This document shows, in pieces, positions 6,718-6,835 of a stretch of DNA of 6,835 bases; within the stretch, counting starts at the first letter, position 1, and each line of letters starts with the position of its first letter. Made by a program: the position numbers and the translations under genes. Under the pieces are notes generated by a model. That model did no database searches, had not been told where the DNA came from, and was given only the letters and a program-made list of their open reading frames with translations. This DNA is from an uncultured Alphaproteobacteria bacterium (lineage in GTDB: Bacteria > Pseudomonadota > Alphaproteobacteria > Rickettsiales > Midichloriaceae), in assembly GCA_903860855.1 (NCBI GenBank), contig CAIOSF010000157.1:1-6835 (forward strand), read 5' to 3'.

Positions 6718-6771
6718 AGCGGTGAAAGAGTAGGGCAAGTCAAAGCGGATCGTGATTGTTATATCTCCCTG

Positions 6772-6785
6772 TTATTATATAATAA
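6772..6785. repeat. AT-only 14-bp palindrome after icd
   Basis: TTATTATATAATAA is a perfect palindrome 55 bases after the icd stop. It has no G-C pairs and no loop or T-run, so it is a poor terminator. It lies within the 42-base segment that is absent from the left-edge copy of the repeat. Confidence 0.6.
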
Positions 6786-6789
6786 TGTG

Positions 6790-6816
6790 GCAGTAGTTAA
6801 AAGCGGGAACTAGTAT
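6790..6816 (+). repeat. Right copy of the 27-bp direct repeat
   Basis: Matches 13-39 at 25 of 27 positions in the same orientation. One mismatch changes isoleucine to serine, the other turns the tryptophan codon into TAG. Confidence 0.75.
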
Positions 6817-6835
6817 AAATTGACATGTCGTATCA

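Larger units (their letters stand above)
6718..6835 (+). pseudogene. Decayed second copy of the left-edge coding fragment
   Basis: After the icd stop the same frame stays open to a TAG at 6811-6813, reading QVKA (6736-6747), then 14 extra codons, then AVVKSGN and the TAG. At the left edge the same order is EVKA, AVVKIGN, then tryptophan (TGG). The TAG is thus a one-base change from the tryptophan codon. There is no start codon with a ribosome site, and similarity fades after 6816. I read it as a non-functional fragment of the repeated gene. Confidence 0.5.

Noticed and set aside
13..6816. The whole window as a composite transposon bounded by the 27-bp repeats
   Set aside because: There is no transposase, terminal inverted repeat or target duplication, and the genes between are ordinary housekeeping genes.

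Overview
The window looks like a piece of chromosome from an AT-rich, reduced alphaproteobacterium, most likely a member of the Rickettsiales or a similar host-associated lineage. This rests on three things: a roughly 485-residue isocitrate dehydrogenase with the extra C-terminal domain typical of rickettsial enzymes, a DASS-family organic-anion transporter of the kind used to import dicarboxylates from a host, and a decaying sensor kinase with a CqsS-like catalytic domain. The lineage is inferred from protein character only; there is no rRNA or other marker here.

Layout, left to right. (a) The last 40 codons of an unrecognised plus-strand gene, followed by a good rho-independent terminator. 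(b) Two minus-strand genes transcribed leftward: dacF-type D-Ala-D-Ala carboxypeptidase, then the DASS transporter about 143 bases downstream. (c) A divergent intergenic region of about 200 bases, then suhB (inositol-monophosphatase family) on the plus strand. (d) A minus-strand histidine-kinase relic, convergent with suhB. It has an intact-looking ATP-binding core but no visible phosphoacceptor H-box, a 3' frameshift, and a truncated sensor end. (e) The isocitrate dehydrogenase gene on the plus strand. (f) A non-coding tail carrying a decayed second copy of part of the coding sequence found at the very left edge. Genes frequently alternate strand, and only dacF and the transporter could form an operon. 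No stretch above 300 bases lacks a gene or gene relic.

Functional links: the transporter (predicted 2-oxoglutarate/malate or related dicarboxylate exchange) and isocitrate dehydrogenase (which makes 2-oxoglutarate) meet at the same TCA-cycle node. DacF trims peptidoglycan stem peptides, so some cell wall is probably made. SuhB-type phosphatases act on inositol phosphates and, in some bacteria, on rRNA transcription complexes.

I do not see a convincing new multi-gene system. The most informative observations are the reading-frame reconstruction of the kinase relic, the matching repeat at both ends of the window (as expected if the sequence is a contig broken at a multi-copy element), a perfect 12-bp hairpin inside dacF, and residues in the isocitrate dehydrogenase that predict NAD+ rather than NADP+ use.
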